Position numbers and translations under genes: made by a program
The notes under the pieces: generated by a model
The model's input: only the letters and a program-made list of their open reading frames with translations
The model's database searches: none
What the model was told of the DNA's origin: nothing
Source: Cryptomeria japonica
Taxonomy: Eukaryota > Streptophyta > Pinopsida > Cupressales > Cupressaceae
Reading direction: 5' to 3'
Assembly: GCF_030272615.1 (NCBI RefSeq)
Contig: NC_081413.1
Span: 101,888,239 to 101,952,238 of the forward strand
Length of the DNA: 64,000 nt
Shown: positions 1 through 10,679 of the stretch, in pieces
Layout: each line of letters begins with the position of its first letter
Numbering within the stretch: position 1 is the first letter of the stretch

Positions 1-350
1 ATTGTCACCAATTGAAAGATCTCATTCAGGATCTTATTGACTGAGGAGAAATTGAAATAGAAGGACATGACCCAAAAACAACAAATAATGATCATCTGAT
101 GTTCAAAAATCCACTTCCATCACAAGATCAAAGGGGTCCTTCCACTTCCAGGCGAGGCACTGATACCACTGATTATACATAGGCTACATATAATTACACT
201 GTAAATCATCTGTATGATGCCAGTGAACAAGTTGCAACTATAACCTTCAAAAATCCCAACTCAAATTGCAATGTTGTTACATGACGTGGCAAGGTCACCA
301 TAAAAGAAACTCCACAAGGCACCACCTCCATCCCAAAGCAATACAATCTT
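1..350 (+). pseudogene. gag C-terminal tail (element A)
   Basis: Read in frame 3, the first residues are CHQLKDLIQDLID followed by a stop at 42-44. They match the end of the short zinc-knuckle-like segment of element B gag (CFQLKHMIQDLLEKG), so the window starts within nucleocapsid. The rest is a linker with further stops near 178 and 285. It leads into a block (KQYNLVEQLDKTP) that corresponds to QYNLLDHLGKTP just upstream of protease in element B. The frame is the same as the protease frame that follows, so gag and pol were probably one continuous reading frame. Confidence 0.65.
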
Positions 351-1196
351 GTGGAACAATTAGACAAAACCCCTACGCTTATATCCATTTTAGAGCTTTT
401 GTGCCTATCACCATCTCATAAAACAATCTTGGATCAAGTGCTCCAAGAGGCGTCAGTCCTTGCAAATCTGAATACAGACCAATTTCAAGCCATGGTTGGA
501 AGTCTAAAGTCATCACCTTGTCTCACTTTTTTCGAAAGTGACAACTCTTCCTTCCAGCAACCTCATAACGCCTCATTCCACATCGAAGGATTTATTAACC
601 AGCATAGGATCAAGCGAGTCTTGATATATAATGGAGCAAGCTTGAACATTTGTACACTATAGTTGGTCACAACATTGGGATATGCGGTAGAATCAGTGGA
701 TCCTTGTAAGAAGATCACAATCAAAGCCTATGACAATGCAGAGCGTTCATCCAAAGGAGTTGTGGTACTACCAATCCGAGTGGGCCCCGTGGTAAAGCAC
801 ATCATTTGTCAGGTTCTGGACCTTCCTCTGCCATACAATCTATTGTTAGGAAGACCTCAGATACATGCCATGCAAGCCATTCCATCTACCTACCCTCAAT
901 GTATCAAGTTCCCACATAATGATGTAGAGATCACAATCTTGGGCGATGCAAATCCCTTTGCGTATTGCCATAATATTAGCCATCAACCAGAGATTACCAT
1001 TCCTAATAATAGAGAAGCCATTTCCTCCACATCATATATAAGTCCCGCCTCTCTTGCCAGTTCGAACACCACTATACCAAAGCAAGAAAAGCTTAAAATG
1101 AAAATAGCAGAGGAAGGTCATGGGGAATACAACTTGAGTCAACTCTTTTGTGTGGGACAAATGCCCACTTTTCGTAGAACACATGGTAAACCATAG
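351..1196 (+). pseudogene. Retropepsin-like aspartic protease (element A), active site lost
   Basis: The protease would cleave the Gag-Pol polyprotein. The region aligns by eye with the element B protease: ISILELL, DQFQA, then the active-site motif, ITIKAYD-AER-SKG, and the C-terminal ILGRP-like motif (LLLGRPQIHAM). The active-site loop reads VLIYNGASLNICT where element B has VLIDGGAGLNICT. The catalytic Asp codon at 627-629 is therefore Tyr and the next Gly is Asn. An in-frame TAG at 660-662 follows directly. This protease cannot work as written. Family assignment is firm from the LLGRP motif and its position before reverse transcriptase. Confidence 0.8.
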
Positions 1197-1239
1197 CAGT
1201 TACTCTAGCAACCACTAATCATGCTAGCATGTGCTTTGA

Positions 1240-1964
1240 CACCTTTCATCCTTGGAAAGAGTCAAGAAGAAGAAACCCAAGATGAGGACTTGGCGGACTG
1301 GATCTATAAAGATCCCATCACCACTGATATACCGTAAGTTAAACTTCCTACGGATCAGTATGGCAAAGGTCTCCTCATTATGCAAAGAATGGGGTATGAT
1401 GGTCAGAGTGCTTTGGGATATTGCAAACAAGGACGACATGAACCTCTGCTGCCGGATTTAAAGCCCAAAGGTAATACAGGCCTAGGCTTTGAAAAAGAGA
1501 TCTTTCCTAAACTCAAATTCAAAGGAAAACCCAACAAACCATTATGTCAGCCTACTACAAAAAGGACACCTTTCATTGTCAAAGCAACATCGAGCACCAT
1601 CACAACCACCCCACCGAGGCTCAGAATCCCAACACAACCATCACCAATGCCACTCATCCCACCAAACAAACCAGTAATCCCATCAGCAGCACCATTAGCA
1701 GCAGCAACTGTATCAAAACCTGCAACAACATCTATGGCACCAGCAGTTCCAGCAGAAGCCACTGAGTCAATACTACCAATACTCCTTGTACCAGATTCTT
1801 TAATCCCCATCGACCTTCTTGCAACATCGATCACTACAAAGGTACATCAACCAATCACACCTGCAGTATTTAACTCAAAGGACATCCCAGTATGGTATAG
1901 TAATTGGATGTTGGAAAGTGACTCAGAGACCGACTCACATGAGTGGGAATTTGATTCTATATAG
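1240..1964 (+). pseudogene. G-patch-like motif and Pro/Ala/Thr-rich linker (element A)
   Basis: Between protease and reverse transcriptase the frame encodes YGKGLLIMQRMGYDGQSALG followed by YCKQGRHEPLLP. This fits the G-patch pattern: spaced glycines, a hydrophobic-M-x-x-x-G-Y core, G-L/A-L-G, then a basic G and P. G-patch motifs usually bind or activate RNA helicases or RNA (family knowledge). After it comes a low-complexity Pro/Thr/Ala segment with no recognisable fold. Element B has the same motif at the same place, so it belongs to this retrotransposon family. A stop just upstream (P*VKLP) shows decay. Confidence 0.6.
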
Positions 1965-2590
1965 CTTAACACTTCAGATGAGGAAGATGCATCACTACCT
2001 CCACCACGCAAAGACATCCTTGTTTATGGAGAAGCATAGATAAAGACCACTTGGGTTCCTAAACTGGAAACATCTTCCATAGACCCTACGTCTCATCCTA
2101 CGCCTGATTCTGATAGGGAGAGTACCATTAACAACCTTCACCATAACGTCTTAACCCTCACTGATACATCTAATGCACTTAACCTAATCGATGAAGTAAT
2201 GCCCATTATCCACCTTGAACTCATTGAATGGAACCAACCAAATCCCCCATGTCTTGACTTCTTCCAAAATGATGAGGCCATCATTGACTTTTTGGAATTA
2301 AGGGATAACCTACCAAGCAGGGATCACAAAGCTAGATTCGCCATTGAACTTAATAGTGCAACATACTTTGGGGCAGATGCCAAACCTTTCAGCTGCAAAA
2401 ATATAACAATAACACATGGATCTTCCAGTGAAAACCACACTGTGGCATTGTTTGATCCAAGAAAAGTAAAAAGAAAGAGTGTATCCAACAGTGAAAACCT
2501 CTCTGAGGTGCTTGAGGATGAAGGGTTTGACATTCTCCCTGCTAGTACACAACAGGAATGATCAACGATTCTCATCGAGGAAACTAAAGA
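1965..2590 (+). pseudogene. Protease-RT linker with conserved family block (element A)
   Basis: The stretch at 2199-2561 reads MPIIHLELIEWNQ then CLDFFQNDEAIIDFLELRD and FAIELNSATYFG. Element B has the equivalent MPLVYPQLIQHDQ, LDYFQNDEAIAEFLGLRE and FAIDLDSTAYFG, so this is a real part of the polyprotein, not a chance ORF. I know no named domain for it. Stops separate it from the blocks on both sides. The segment between 1,965 and 2,198 is poorly conserved. Confidence 0.55.
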
Positions 2591-2597
2591 ATACAAT

Positions 2598-3660
2598 GTG
2601 GGGACTCCTGAAAATCCTCATCTCATACATCTGGCATCTCTTCTCATTCTAGAGGAACAACCTAAGTTTATAGAGTTCTTCCAGAAGCATCAGATCAATT
2701 TTGCATGGTCATATGTAGACATGCCTGGGCTTGATCCTGATTTAGTCATGCATCACCTCACCGTAGTAGAAGGAGCCAAACCTATCAAGCAGAAGCTTCA
2801 TAAGATGCATCCTCAAATTGCAGTACTAGTCAAAATAGAACTCAAGAAACTCCTAGATGTTGGTTTCATTAGACCAATTGATTATGCAGAATGGATCTCC
2901 AATATTGTGCTTGTCGGCAAACCAAAAGGGGGAATCCGCATTTGTATTAACTTCAGAGATCTGAATAAGGCCTGTCCTAAGGATGACTTCCCCCTTCCAA
3001 ATATCGACATCATAGTGGATCTAACAGCAGGACATGCCATGCTTTCACTCATGGATGGCTTTTTTAGGATACAATCAGATAAAGATCGCACTAGAAGATC
3101 AACATAAGATAGCCTTCACCTATCCATGGGGCACATATTGCTAGAATGTAATGTCTTTTGGTCTAAAGAATGCAGGAGCAACCTATCAACGAGCAATGAC
3201 CACCATCTTCCATGACATGATGCATACTATGATGGAAGATTATGTTGATGACTTACTAGCAAAATCACTCACCAAAGAAGGGCATCTCCACATCTTGGAT
3301 AAAATCTTTGATAGACTGGAACAATACCATGTTCGACTCAACCCAAAGAAATGTGTCTTTGGAGTAACCTCCAGGAAGCTTCTAGGATACATTGTCTCAA
3401 ACAAAGGTATTGAGGTCGACTCAACAAAGGTAAAAGCAATCATGGACATGCCACCACCAAAGAATATCAGTCAGCTAAGGACATTACAAGGATGGCTTCA
3501 ATCCATCCGAAGATTCATTGCACAATTGGCTGATAAGTGTTACCCATTCACACACCTGCTACACAAGAACATCCACTTTCAATGGGATGCCCAATGCCAA
3601 CAAGCATTTCAGACGCTTAAAGACTATCTCATGAAACCACCATTGCTGATGCCACCAGAT
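2598..3660 (+). pseudogene. Reverse transcriptase (element A), frameshifted
   Basis: This enzyme copies the element RNA into DNA. Visible RT motifs are the thumb-proximal KKLLDVGFIRPIDYAEWISN, then GGIRICINFRDLNKACPKDDFPLPN, the first catalytic segment SLMDGF, then FGLKNAGATYQRAM, and the catalytic box YVDD at 3,241-3,252, followed by LNPKKCVFGV. The frame breaks near 3,060-3,066, where a run of T appears one base too long compared with element B, and resumes in the next frame. A TAG lies at about 3,142. The catalytic Asp residues are present. Motif spelling (DGFSGYNQI type, KCVFGV) is typical of the Tat/Athila branch of Ty3/gypsy. Confidence 0.92.
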
Positions 3661-4100
3661 CCAAGTAGACCGTTGTTACTCTATATCTCAGCAACAAGTA
3701 TAGCATTGGGTGTACTATTGGCACAACATAATGCAGAAGGAAAAGAGTGTGTTGTTTACTACATCTCTCGCACACTGGTGGGCTATGAACTCAATTACAC
3801 GCCTATTGAGCAAGCTTGCCTAGCAGTAATCTTAGTAGCCACTAAACTGAGGCACTATCTATTAACACACAAAGTACAACTCATTGCAAAGATTGATCCA
3901 CTCAAGTATTTACTCAGCAAAGCAGCATTGACAGGTCGCTTGGCCAAATGGGTGATGATTCTAAGTGAATTTGACATCAAGTATGTAGATCGTAAAGCTA
4001 TCAAAGGTCAAGTTATTGCGGATCAGTTGGCGGATGCGCCTCTCATAGGTGATCATCCTCTCATTTCCAATTTTCCAGATGAAGAGATATTCATTATTAC
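3661..4100 (+). pseudogene. First RNase H / connection domain, degenerate (element A)
   Basis: After the RT thumb the frame gives LLLYISATSIALGVLLAQ, YYISRTLVGYELNYTPIEQA, LRHYLLTHKVQLIAKIDPLK and GRLAKWVMILSEFDIKY. This is the ancestral Ty3/gypsy RNase H position. The catalytic Asp usually in the first strand (L-x-T/x-D-A-S) is replaced by YISA, as expected in Tat elements where a second RNase H has taken over (established knowledge of the lineage). Reading frame is open throughout. It ends in a linker with DQLADAPL before the second RNase H. Confidence 0.75.
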
Positions 4101-4104
4101 AACA

Positions 4105-4520
4105 ACACAACCTTGGAAACTATACTTTGATGGTTCGTACACTAGGCATGGCTCGGGGGCAGGCATTCTATTTATCACACCTTAAGGTGATAGCATCTCA
4201 AAGTCTTACAGGCTCACATTTCCATGCACCAACAACATAGCAGAGTATGAGGCCTTGATCACAGGACTTAGGCTAGTCGTACAATGGAAATTACAAGAAC
4301 TACAAGTATATGGCGACTCCCAACTAGTCATTCGACAAGCAACAGATGAATATCAAACCAAGGATGATAAACTCATGCCATATAAGCAAATGGTGGACAA
4401 TCTAAAGACATCATTTACTACTATCACTTTTGAGTAGATACCAAGAGATCAAAATCGAGCTACTGACGCTATGGCTACCATCGCATCTCTCCTAGATCTT
4501 CCACAAAATTCAACACGCTA
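4105..4520 (+). pseudogene. Second, archaeal-type RNase H (aRNH) of Tat lineage (element A)
   Basis: The frame reads KLYFDGSYTRHGSGAGILF, then NNIAEYEALITGLR, VYGDSQLVIRQ and ATDAMATIAS. These carry the four acidic RNase H1 active-site residues in order: D in FDGS, E in AEYEA, D in GDSQ, D in TDAMA. A second RNase H of this kind next to the degenerate first one is the hallmark of Tat/Ogre elements. Two in-frame stops (TAA at about 4,183-4,185 and TAG at 4,435-4,437) interrupt it. Both can come from a C-to-T change in a Gln codon, judging from Gln at the first site in element B. Confidence 0.88.
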
Positions 4521-5865
4521 CGAGTTCTTGATAGAACAGCTTTGGATTCCCGCTTATGATATCCCTGAATCTGAAATGATATGTCACCTTGTCGGTTCTG
4601 AATCCCCATGGTACGGTGAGTTCTACACCTATCTCCGTGATCACACCCTTCCTCCCAACCAATCGAATAACCAACGTAAAACCTTCATTCGCCAAACTAC
4701 TCGATATACCATTATTGTTGAAACCCTATACCACCGTGGTCTTGATGGTACTCTCCTTCGATGTCTGTAACAAGGTGAGATAACAAAAGCTTTGGAAGAA
4801 GTCCATGAAGGAATTTGCAGGACTCACTCAAGTGGTCCATCACTAGCCAAGAAACTCCTGTGCAATGGATACTATTGGCCATCTATGGAAAAATATTCCT
4901 ACTACTTTGTCAGAAAATGCAAGAAATGTCAAGTTCATGGCGACCTGATACATGCACCAGCCCAGGAATTGCAACCAATCACAACACCATGGCCTTTCTG
5001 TCAATGGGGCCTTGACCTTGTGGGTAAGATTCATCCATCTTCATCCAATGGCCATAAATTCATTATTACCACCACCGAATATTTCACAAAGTGGATCGAA
5101 GCTGTTCCACTTACCCAAGTCACCAACAAGCAGATCGCCTCATTCATCCTCAACTACATCATCTACCGATATGGTGTGCCCATGTCCATCATCACAGATA
5201 ACAGTCTTTCTTTCAAGAATCAAGATGTCCGTGAACTTTGCCAAAAATTTCACATTCAACACCGCTTTTCCACTCCCTATTACCCACAAGGCAATGGTCA
5301 GGCCGAAGCATCCAATAAAAACATATTGAGGATCCTAAAGAAGACAGTCAATGATGTCGGCCATGATTGGCATGTTCAACCGAATCCAGCACTATGGGCA
5401 TATCAAACTATCATTCGAACCCCTACAGGCACAACTCCCTACTCATTGGTCTATGGCGCCGAAGCTATCTTACCTATTGAGGTGGAGATATCATCACTAC
5501 GGGTTTCCTTACATAATCTAATAGATGATGAAGCGTACAGAGTCTCACACCTCCAAGACTTAGAATTACTTGATGAGAAGCGACAAGCTGCATACAATCA
5601 CCTCAAAGCCTATCAACAGTGCATGAGTAGAAGCTACAATCACCGAGTTAGATCTCGTACATTTGAGGTAGGTGATCTTGTTCTCCGAGAGAATCCTCAC
5701 AACCAACCAAACAGAGAACATCAGGGCAAGTTTGAATCAAACTGGTTGGGCCCATATGTTGTCACTGCTGTATTCGGGTCCGGGGCATATCGGTTGGCTA
5801 CATCAAAAGGAGAACCGCTTGCAGATCCAATCAATAGCATGCACCTCAAATGGTTTTATACCTAA
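4521..5865 (+). pseudogene. Integrase (element A), DDE motif intact
   Basis: The enzyme inserts element cDNA into the genome. The N-terminal zinc-binding HHCC module is seen as the H of EVHEGICRTH to KCKKCQ in the 4,792-5,865 frame. The catalytic core has D in WGLDLVGKIHP, D in ITDNSLSF, and E in YYPQGNGQAEASNK, the classic D,D-35-E set. The C-terminal part has the GPY/F-like module (ENPHNQPN, WLGPYVV, GAYRLAT) and ends with a stop at 5,863-5,865. The segment 4,521-4,791 links aRNH to integrase and carries one stop near 4,768. The reading frame from 4,792 is open for 357 residues, the best-preserved part of element A. Confidence 0.92.
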
Positions 5866-5893
5866 GCTGTACAGAGCATCAGGCTCCCTTGCA

Positions 5894-6352
5894 TACCAGA
5901 AAATACCAAAAACATTCAGAAAAATGTCCTAAAGAAATACAAAAACATTCAAAAAGTAAAGAAAAATCATGCATCCAAACGGTGAACAACCACTCTGGTG
6001 GCACCTTGGGTAAGTGCGATGGTGAAAACCTGGCAAATAGGCACCACTCGTAAAGACAATGGCTCCAGTATCTTTTAGGCTTGTTGCGATCACATTCAAT
6101 GCATACACACATCCATCCGTCTAAACCATGGCTTGCTATTTGATCTGTAATCAAAGAAAGTACTTCATGCGTCTGGCATCCCACTTTTTCATAATCATGT
6201 CCAACTTGGGGGCAATGCCCTTAACTCTAGTTGATGGAAGTGGATTCTACATTAATGGTGATTCATTGGCAAAAACATTCAAAAATGTCTCACAAAATCC
6301 AAAAACATTCAAAAACGTCTCACAAAATACCAAAAACATTAAAAAACAATAC
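5894..6352 (+). repeat. Short AAAACATTCAAAAATGTC-type direct repeats after integrase (element A)
   Basis: Directly after the integrase stop, motifs such as AAAAACATTCAGAAAAATGT and AAAACATTCAAAAATGTCTC recur at about 5,910, 5,940, 6,270, 6,300 and 6,335, with units of about 30 bp in the block at 6,270-6,352. The same core in reverse complement makes the 31-bp array at the same place in element B. This is a low-copy form of that array. Confidence 0.6.
5995..6050 (+). other. Conserved non-coding block downstream of integrase (element A)
   Basis: The stretch contains GGTAAGTGCGATGGTGAAAA then CCTGGCAAATAGGCACC. Element B, read on its own strand, has GGGCAAGTACCATGGTGAAA and CCTGGCAATCAGGCGCC, with a second copy of GTGAAAACCTGGCAAATAGG. 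No coding frame explains the similarity, and the surrounding sequence has diverged strongly. It could be an RNA element, a splice or packaging signal, or a relic of coding sequence; I cannot tell which. Confidence 0.55.
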
Positions 6353-8495
6353 AAAGTCCAAAAACAACAAAAAACCATCGAAAATCAAACAAAAACATGG
6401 CAACACCTTGTACATACTCATCCGCACAGATACAAAACAAACATTGGCATAATACTCACATGATGACCATTTACCAATCAAACCACACAATCAACATCAA
6501 CAAATCGGAAATTGTCTTTAACAAGGATGCATCCTTCCTTACCAAAACAAAGACAAAAGTGACATTTTCTTTGACAAGAAAATTATGTTAAGCTATCAAA
6601 TACTTGGTTGATTTGTGAGTACAATCATTTGTGTATTTGTATCGGGATCTTTCAGCATTATTTTGTATCGTTTGCGCATTATTTCTGATGAAGTTCTGGG
6701 GCATGTACTAATGGTGTCTACGTGGGAAGTTCACCAAGCTACGTGATCTTATGCCAAAATGCAGTCATAGATCATTATGGCTTGCTGACTATAGCGTATA
6801 CCCCGACCATATGAGCATGAACCATTACCAAGGATCCTTATTCTTTATTCTTTATGTATATATTGTTTGTTTGCAAGAACATTGCCCTTCCTTTGGTTCC
6901 TTCCCCCTCATCCAATTTGGATAAAGGTTTTTATCTCTTAGTACGATATGCACTTGTCTCAGGATATGATCAGCCTAATATCAAGGAGGATGATCCAAGT
7001 CATGCATGAACGGAGATAATCCTTGTTTATTCCGCAAGCAATACTCTGGTCGACTTGACCCTTATATCAAGTCGTTTGTATTAACTTGCTATATAAAATC
7101 CATGTAAGGAATACTTAGGTCATCTTGAATCATTATGTCAAGATGCTTGTATTCTCTTCCAAACACTTTAAAGCTCAATGATGAAAATAGAAGCACTATG
7201 GATCGTCAATTCATCTCATATGTTTATATCTTGCATTTTGTTGCATATCACCCATCCATTCATTCATTCATATGTAGGCTTTATATGCAAAAGTGACCAT
7301 TAAAGCCGGTCTTGGATACAATCATGATCGAGTACTCTGATACATCATCAATGCATCATGCAAAGTCTCAAAAACCTTGCATTCCTCATGATTATATCAT
7401 CATCACATTTAGTTGCATCTTGCATTAAATACACTCATGTCATTTTTAAACTTAACATTGCATATAGTTCATTTTGACATTAGTTTTCATTAATCATTTG
7501 CATCATTGCATCAATCATAAATAATTAGATTCATTCGTAGGATCAAATTGTCCTTGATTAAGCCATTTACTATTCATTCATTTAGTGTCAATTATCCATC
7601 ATCATTTCATTATCCTTTATCATTTGTCATTGCATACTTTCATTTATCTATTCATTAGTTAAAAGGTGCATTCATTCATCCATTATTAAAGTATCTTATT
7701 ATGCTCATTTTGGGATTCATTCACATTGCATTCATTATCCCTTTTTAATTGCATTAAGGTACAATTATTAAAACCATAAGTTATAGTATCATCACATTAT
7801 CATTTTTACTTAAATCATATTTAATAATTTAGAATCATAAATCCATTTGTTTCCAAACATCGGTTCATACCATTTTATATATATCCATTATACATAGGCA
7901 TTTATTTTGACATTATCATATAAACATTTGTACTTCACATTTTGTTTATCCATATTACATTCATCTAAAAACATCTAGATGCATATCCATACATAAACAT
8001 CATTCATTCAACCATTGCATTAACATCATCACATAAATTATCTCATCATTATATTGCAATAGGAAACACCAAAATCCTGTTCATAAATCATCATAAAGCA
8101 TACATCATCATCATGGCATTACATACATAAAGCATTACATCAAAAATCAAACAAATCATACATATATATAAACCTGCATTCATATGTCAGTATCCCACAT
8201 CATAAATCATCATAAAAACATGCATATAAGAAACATCTCATCAAATGCATACATATACACATATCTATCTAAGCAATAACTCATCATCCTGCATAAACAT
8301 CCATATAAATCAAATGCATATCATCAAAATATGGGATCTCCTCATATATATCATCTCATATATCAGAGTACAATGAAGTCTACAAAATCGGCTACCAAGA
8401 GCCATCCAAGATACAGTCCAAAAAATAAACAATGATACAATACATATATGCAAAAATGCTCTCTCAAATACCACTCTAGCCAGATGTTGTACCAC
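6353..8495 (+). other. Non-coding spacer of element A, CAT/ATC-rich low complexity
   Basis: There is no credible reading frame between the integrase-proximal repeats and the antisense ORF. From about 7,240 to 8,350 the sequence is dominated by CATT, ATCATC and ATACAT words and is very AT-rich. Tat elements commonly have long, fast-changing spacers at this point (family knowledge). I see no tRNA, promoter or inserted element here. Confidence 0.5.
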
Positions 8496-8499
8496 CATC

Positions 8500-10434
8500 G
8501 CCACCTACTCCCCCACTGGTGCCCACACCACCTGATCCATCTCTCCATGGAGGCCTCATCGAACCACCACTCACTCCTGCATCCCCTGATCTCTCCCACC
8601 GCAGAGGACCCATCACACCCCCACTACTCTGCACCCTCTATGATCGCTCTGATCTGGCCTATCGCATTTGAGAATAGCTAAGAGCTCGCTGACTAACTGG
8701 CACCACCTACTCATATAAACCCCACCAGTAGTCTATCTCCACCTGTGCTCGCTGCATCTCCCTCATCACCTCCCCCGTAGGCCCCTATGCTCCTACTCCA
8801 ATCTGAACTTTCTCCTGCAGCTCTGCTAATCTCTCCACTGCACTATCCCTCTCCTACAGCACTACAACCAGCTCTGACTCTCGTGTAAATAGCTGCACAT
8901 CCCTAGCCACCACCTCCGCCTCCAAATCTTCTACTCGGGTCTGCAAATGTGCTATCATGTGATCTCGAAGATCTCCCATGGCTCCCTCCCCGGTATCCAT
9001 AGCAGCCTCACTTGTACCACCCTCTCTAATGGCTCTCTCCCCTTTGTCCATCAGGATCTCCCTCTCCATCCCCCTCCCACCCAGTCGAACTCCTCCATGT
9101 ATCAATAGTCCCTGTGCTATCTGTAGTGGTAGTCCACCTCTCCCTCTTTGCTGAATCTGCATCCCCAACCCACCTCCTCCTCCTCCTCCCTCTCCTCCCT
9201 CTCCTCCACCTGCCCTCGGTCCTCAACCTCCTGCCCTCCTCTGTCTCTGTCCCCTCTCATCCTCAAAATCCAGAATCAACTCTACTGGATCGGATATCCG
9301 TAGGATCGGGTCTGTCGCCCGGTACTGCGTGTACTCATCTGCTACTCCTGCATCCACGACCCTCAGTTGTATGTCCCACGGTCTCACCTATAGCATTCAA
9401 AACTCGGCCAGTGCCTGATCATATGACAGCACTGGCCCCCATGCATACCTCTCCCGAATCACCCGCGCATACTCTCTTGATCCACTAGGCAGTCCCTGTT
9501 GTTGTCCAAACTACCTCATCACTCTCCCGGGCACTTGTCTCTCCACATGGTACGAGGTCCTCCCAATGAGGAATCGGGTCATAAAAACATAGGGCAGTGC
9601 CTCTGCATCATCATCCCATGGCTCACACTCTAGGTATGGTCGCCGTATGACTGCATCTAGATCGTCCAGTGCTTGCCGCCACCACTCTAACTTCCCCAGG
9701 TGGGGCTAACTCATCATGCCGCTATACATAAATATATACGACTGATCTACTATGCGGAACCTCAGACTCACTGGTCGCATCATTGGTAGGTGCTCCCAAG
9801 TCCAAATATGGAGCAGCGTCACTCCCACTGCTAAGGAACCCCTCCCCCGGTAGACCACCTCATGAAGCTCCTAGTAAAGGTGCGCCAGCACGCACGACCC
9901 CCACGCAAATTGGGTCCCCTCGGTAATCATCATCTTGATCACCTGCCCACACCCCACGGCCAAACCATGTGATCGCCTATCAGGACACAAAAGTCCTCCC
10001 AAGATACTTGATAGAACTGCTGGAAGAGGCTCATATAACGAAGCTATCTCCTCTCAGGCAATAGAGCCATCATCAATAAAAACATCCTCATCAAAGAACC
10101 TCTGAACTGCAAGGGTCCCCCAGGATCTGTCATATGTAACTAGCTCCCCCCGAATCAGAATCCGTAGGATGCGCCACACATCCTCTAGGGTCATTGTCAT
10201 CTCCCCTTGCGCTAGATGGAAGGTGCACGTCTCGTTGTGCCACTGCTCGGCTAACGCTGTGATCAATCCGTGATTCATTCGAATCACGGGCATGTGCATC
10301 ACCTTATACAATCCAGTCGCGGCAATACAATCTCTCTCTGCCTCTATCAATCGATCCCACAACCCCTGTGTCGCAGGATGTCTCTCCCGTAACTGCAACA
10401 CGCCTAGATTCTCCTGCACATAGACATTTATCAA
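8500..10434 (-). pseudogene. Antisense plant mobile domain (PMD) plus coiled-coil ORF (element A), broken
   Basis: On the strand opposite to gag-pol, the frame at 10,434-10,054 reads HGLITALAEQWHNETCTFHL followed by GEMTMTLEDVWRILRI. This is the signature of the plant mobile domain, also found in MAIN-type host proteins. Farther along (about 9,990-9,700) interrupted frames give TEGTQFAWGSCVLAHLY and a TWEHLPMMRP segment, matching the element B copy. At 9,168-8,854 the frame gives a Gly/Arg-rich stretch and then a coiled coil (ETRVEDLEAEVVARD-like), and downstream pieces resemble the coiled coil of B. At least six stops or frame changes break it. The biochemical role of PMD is unknown to me; transposon and host versions both exist. 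Confidence 0.75.
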
Positions 10435-10679
10435 TCATCATCAGTTGTTTTGTTTCAAACTTTCTTAAGTTTAAACCTAGACTATCAATAGATACTTTGA
10501 TCAAGTATCTTCGGGTCTCAACAGGTAAGCAATCATGGCCACCTAGACTTCAAATGGGCATTTATCCTAAAAATGACCTAAATCTCATCAGGCTGCTATG
10601 GTTCAAAACAACTCCCACTTCACATCTCCATCCATCCATCATTGGCATCGGGAGATTTTCTTCATCCAAACTGGGGCAT
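10435..10679. other. Element A region between PMD ORF and putative 3' LTR
   Basis: This AT-rich stretch has no supported gene. It ends with CCAAACTGGGGCA at 10,667-10,679, a weak purine-rich segment that could be part of a polypurine tract. The 3' LTR start is not resolved because no TG start with a matching second LTR can be checked in this window. Confidence 0.3.

Noticed and set aside
1547-1834. Ala/Gly/Val-rich minus-strand ORF
   Set aside because: Shadow of the Pro/Thr/Ala-rich linker of element A Pol.
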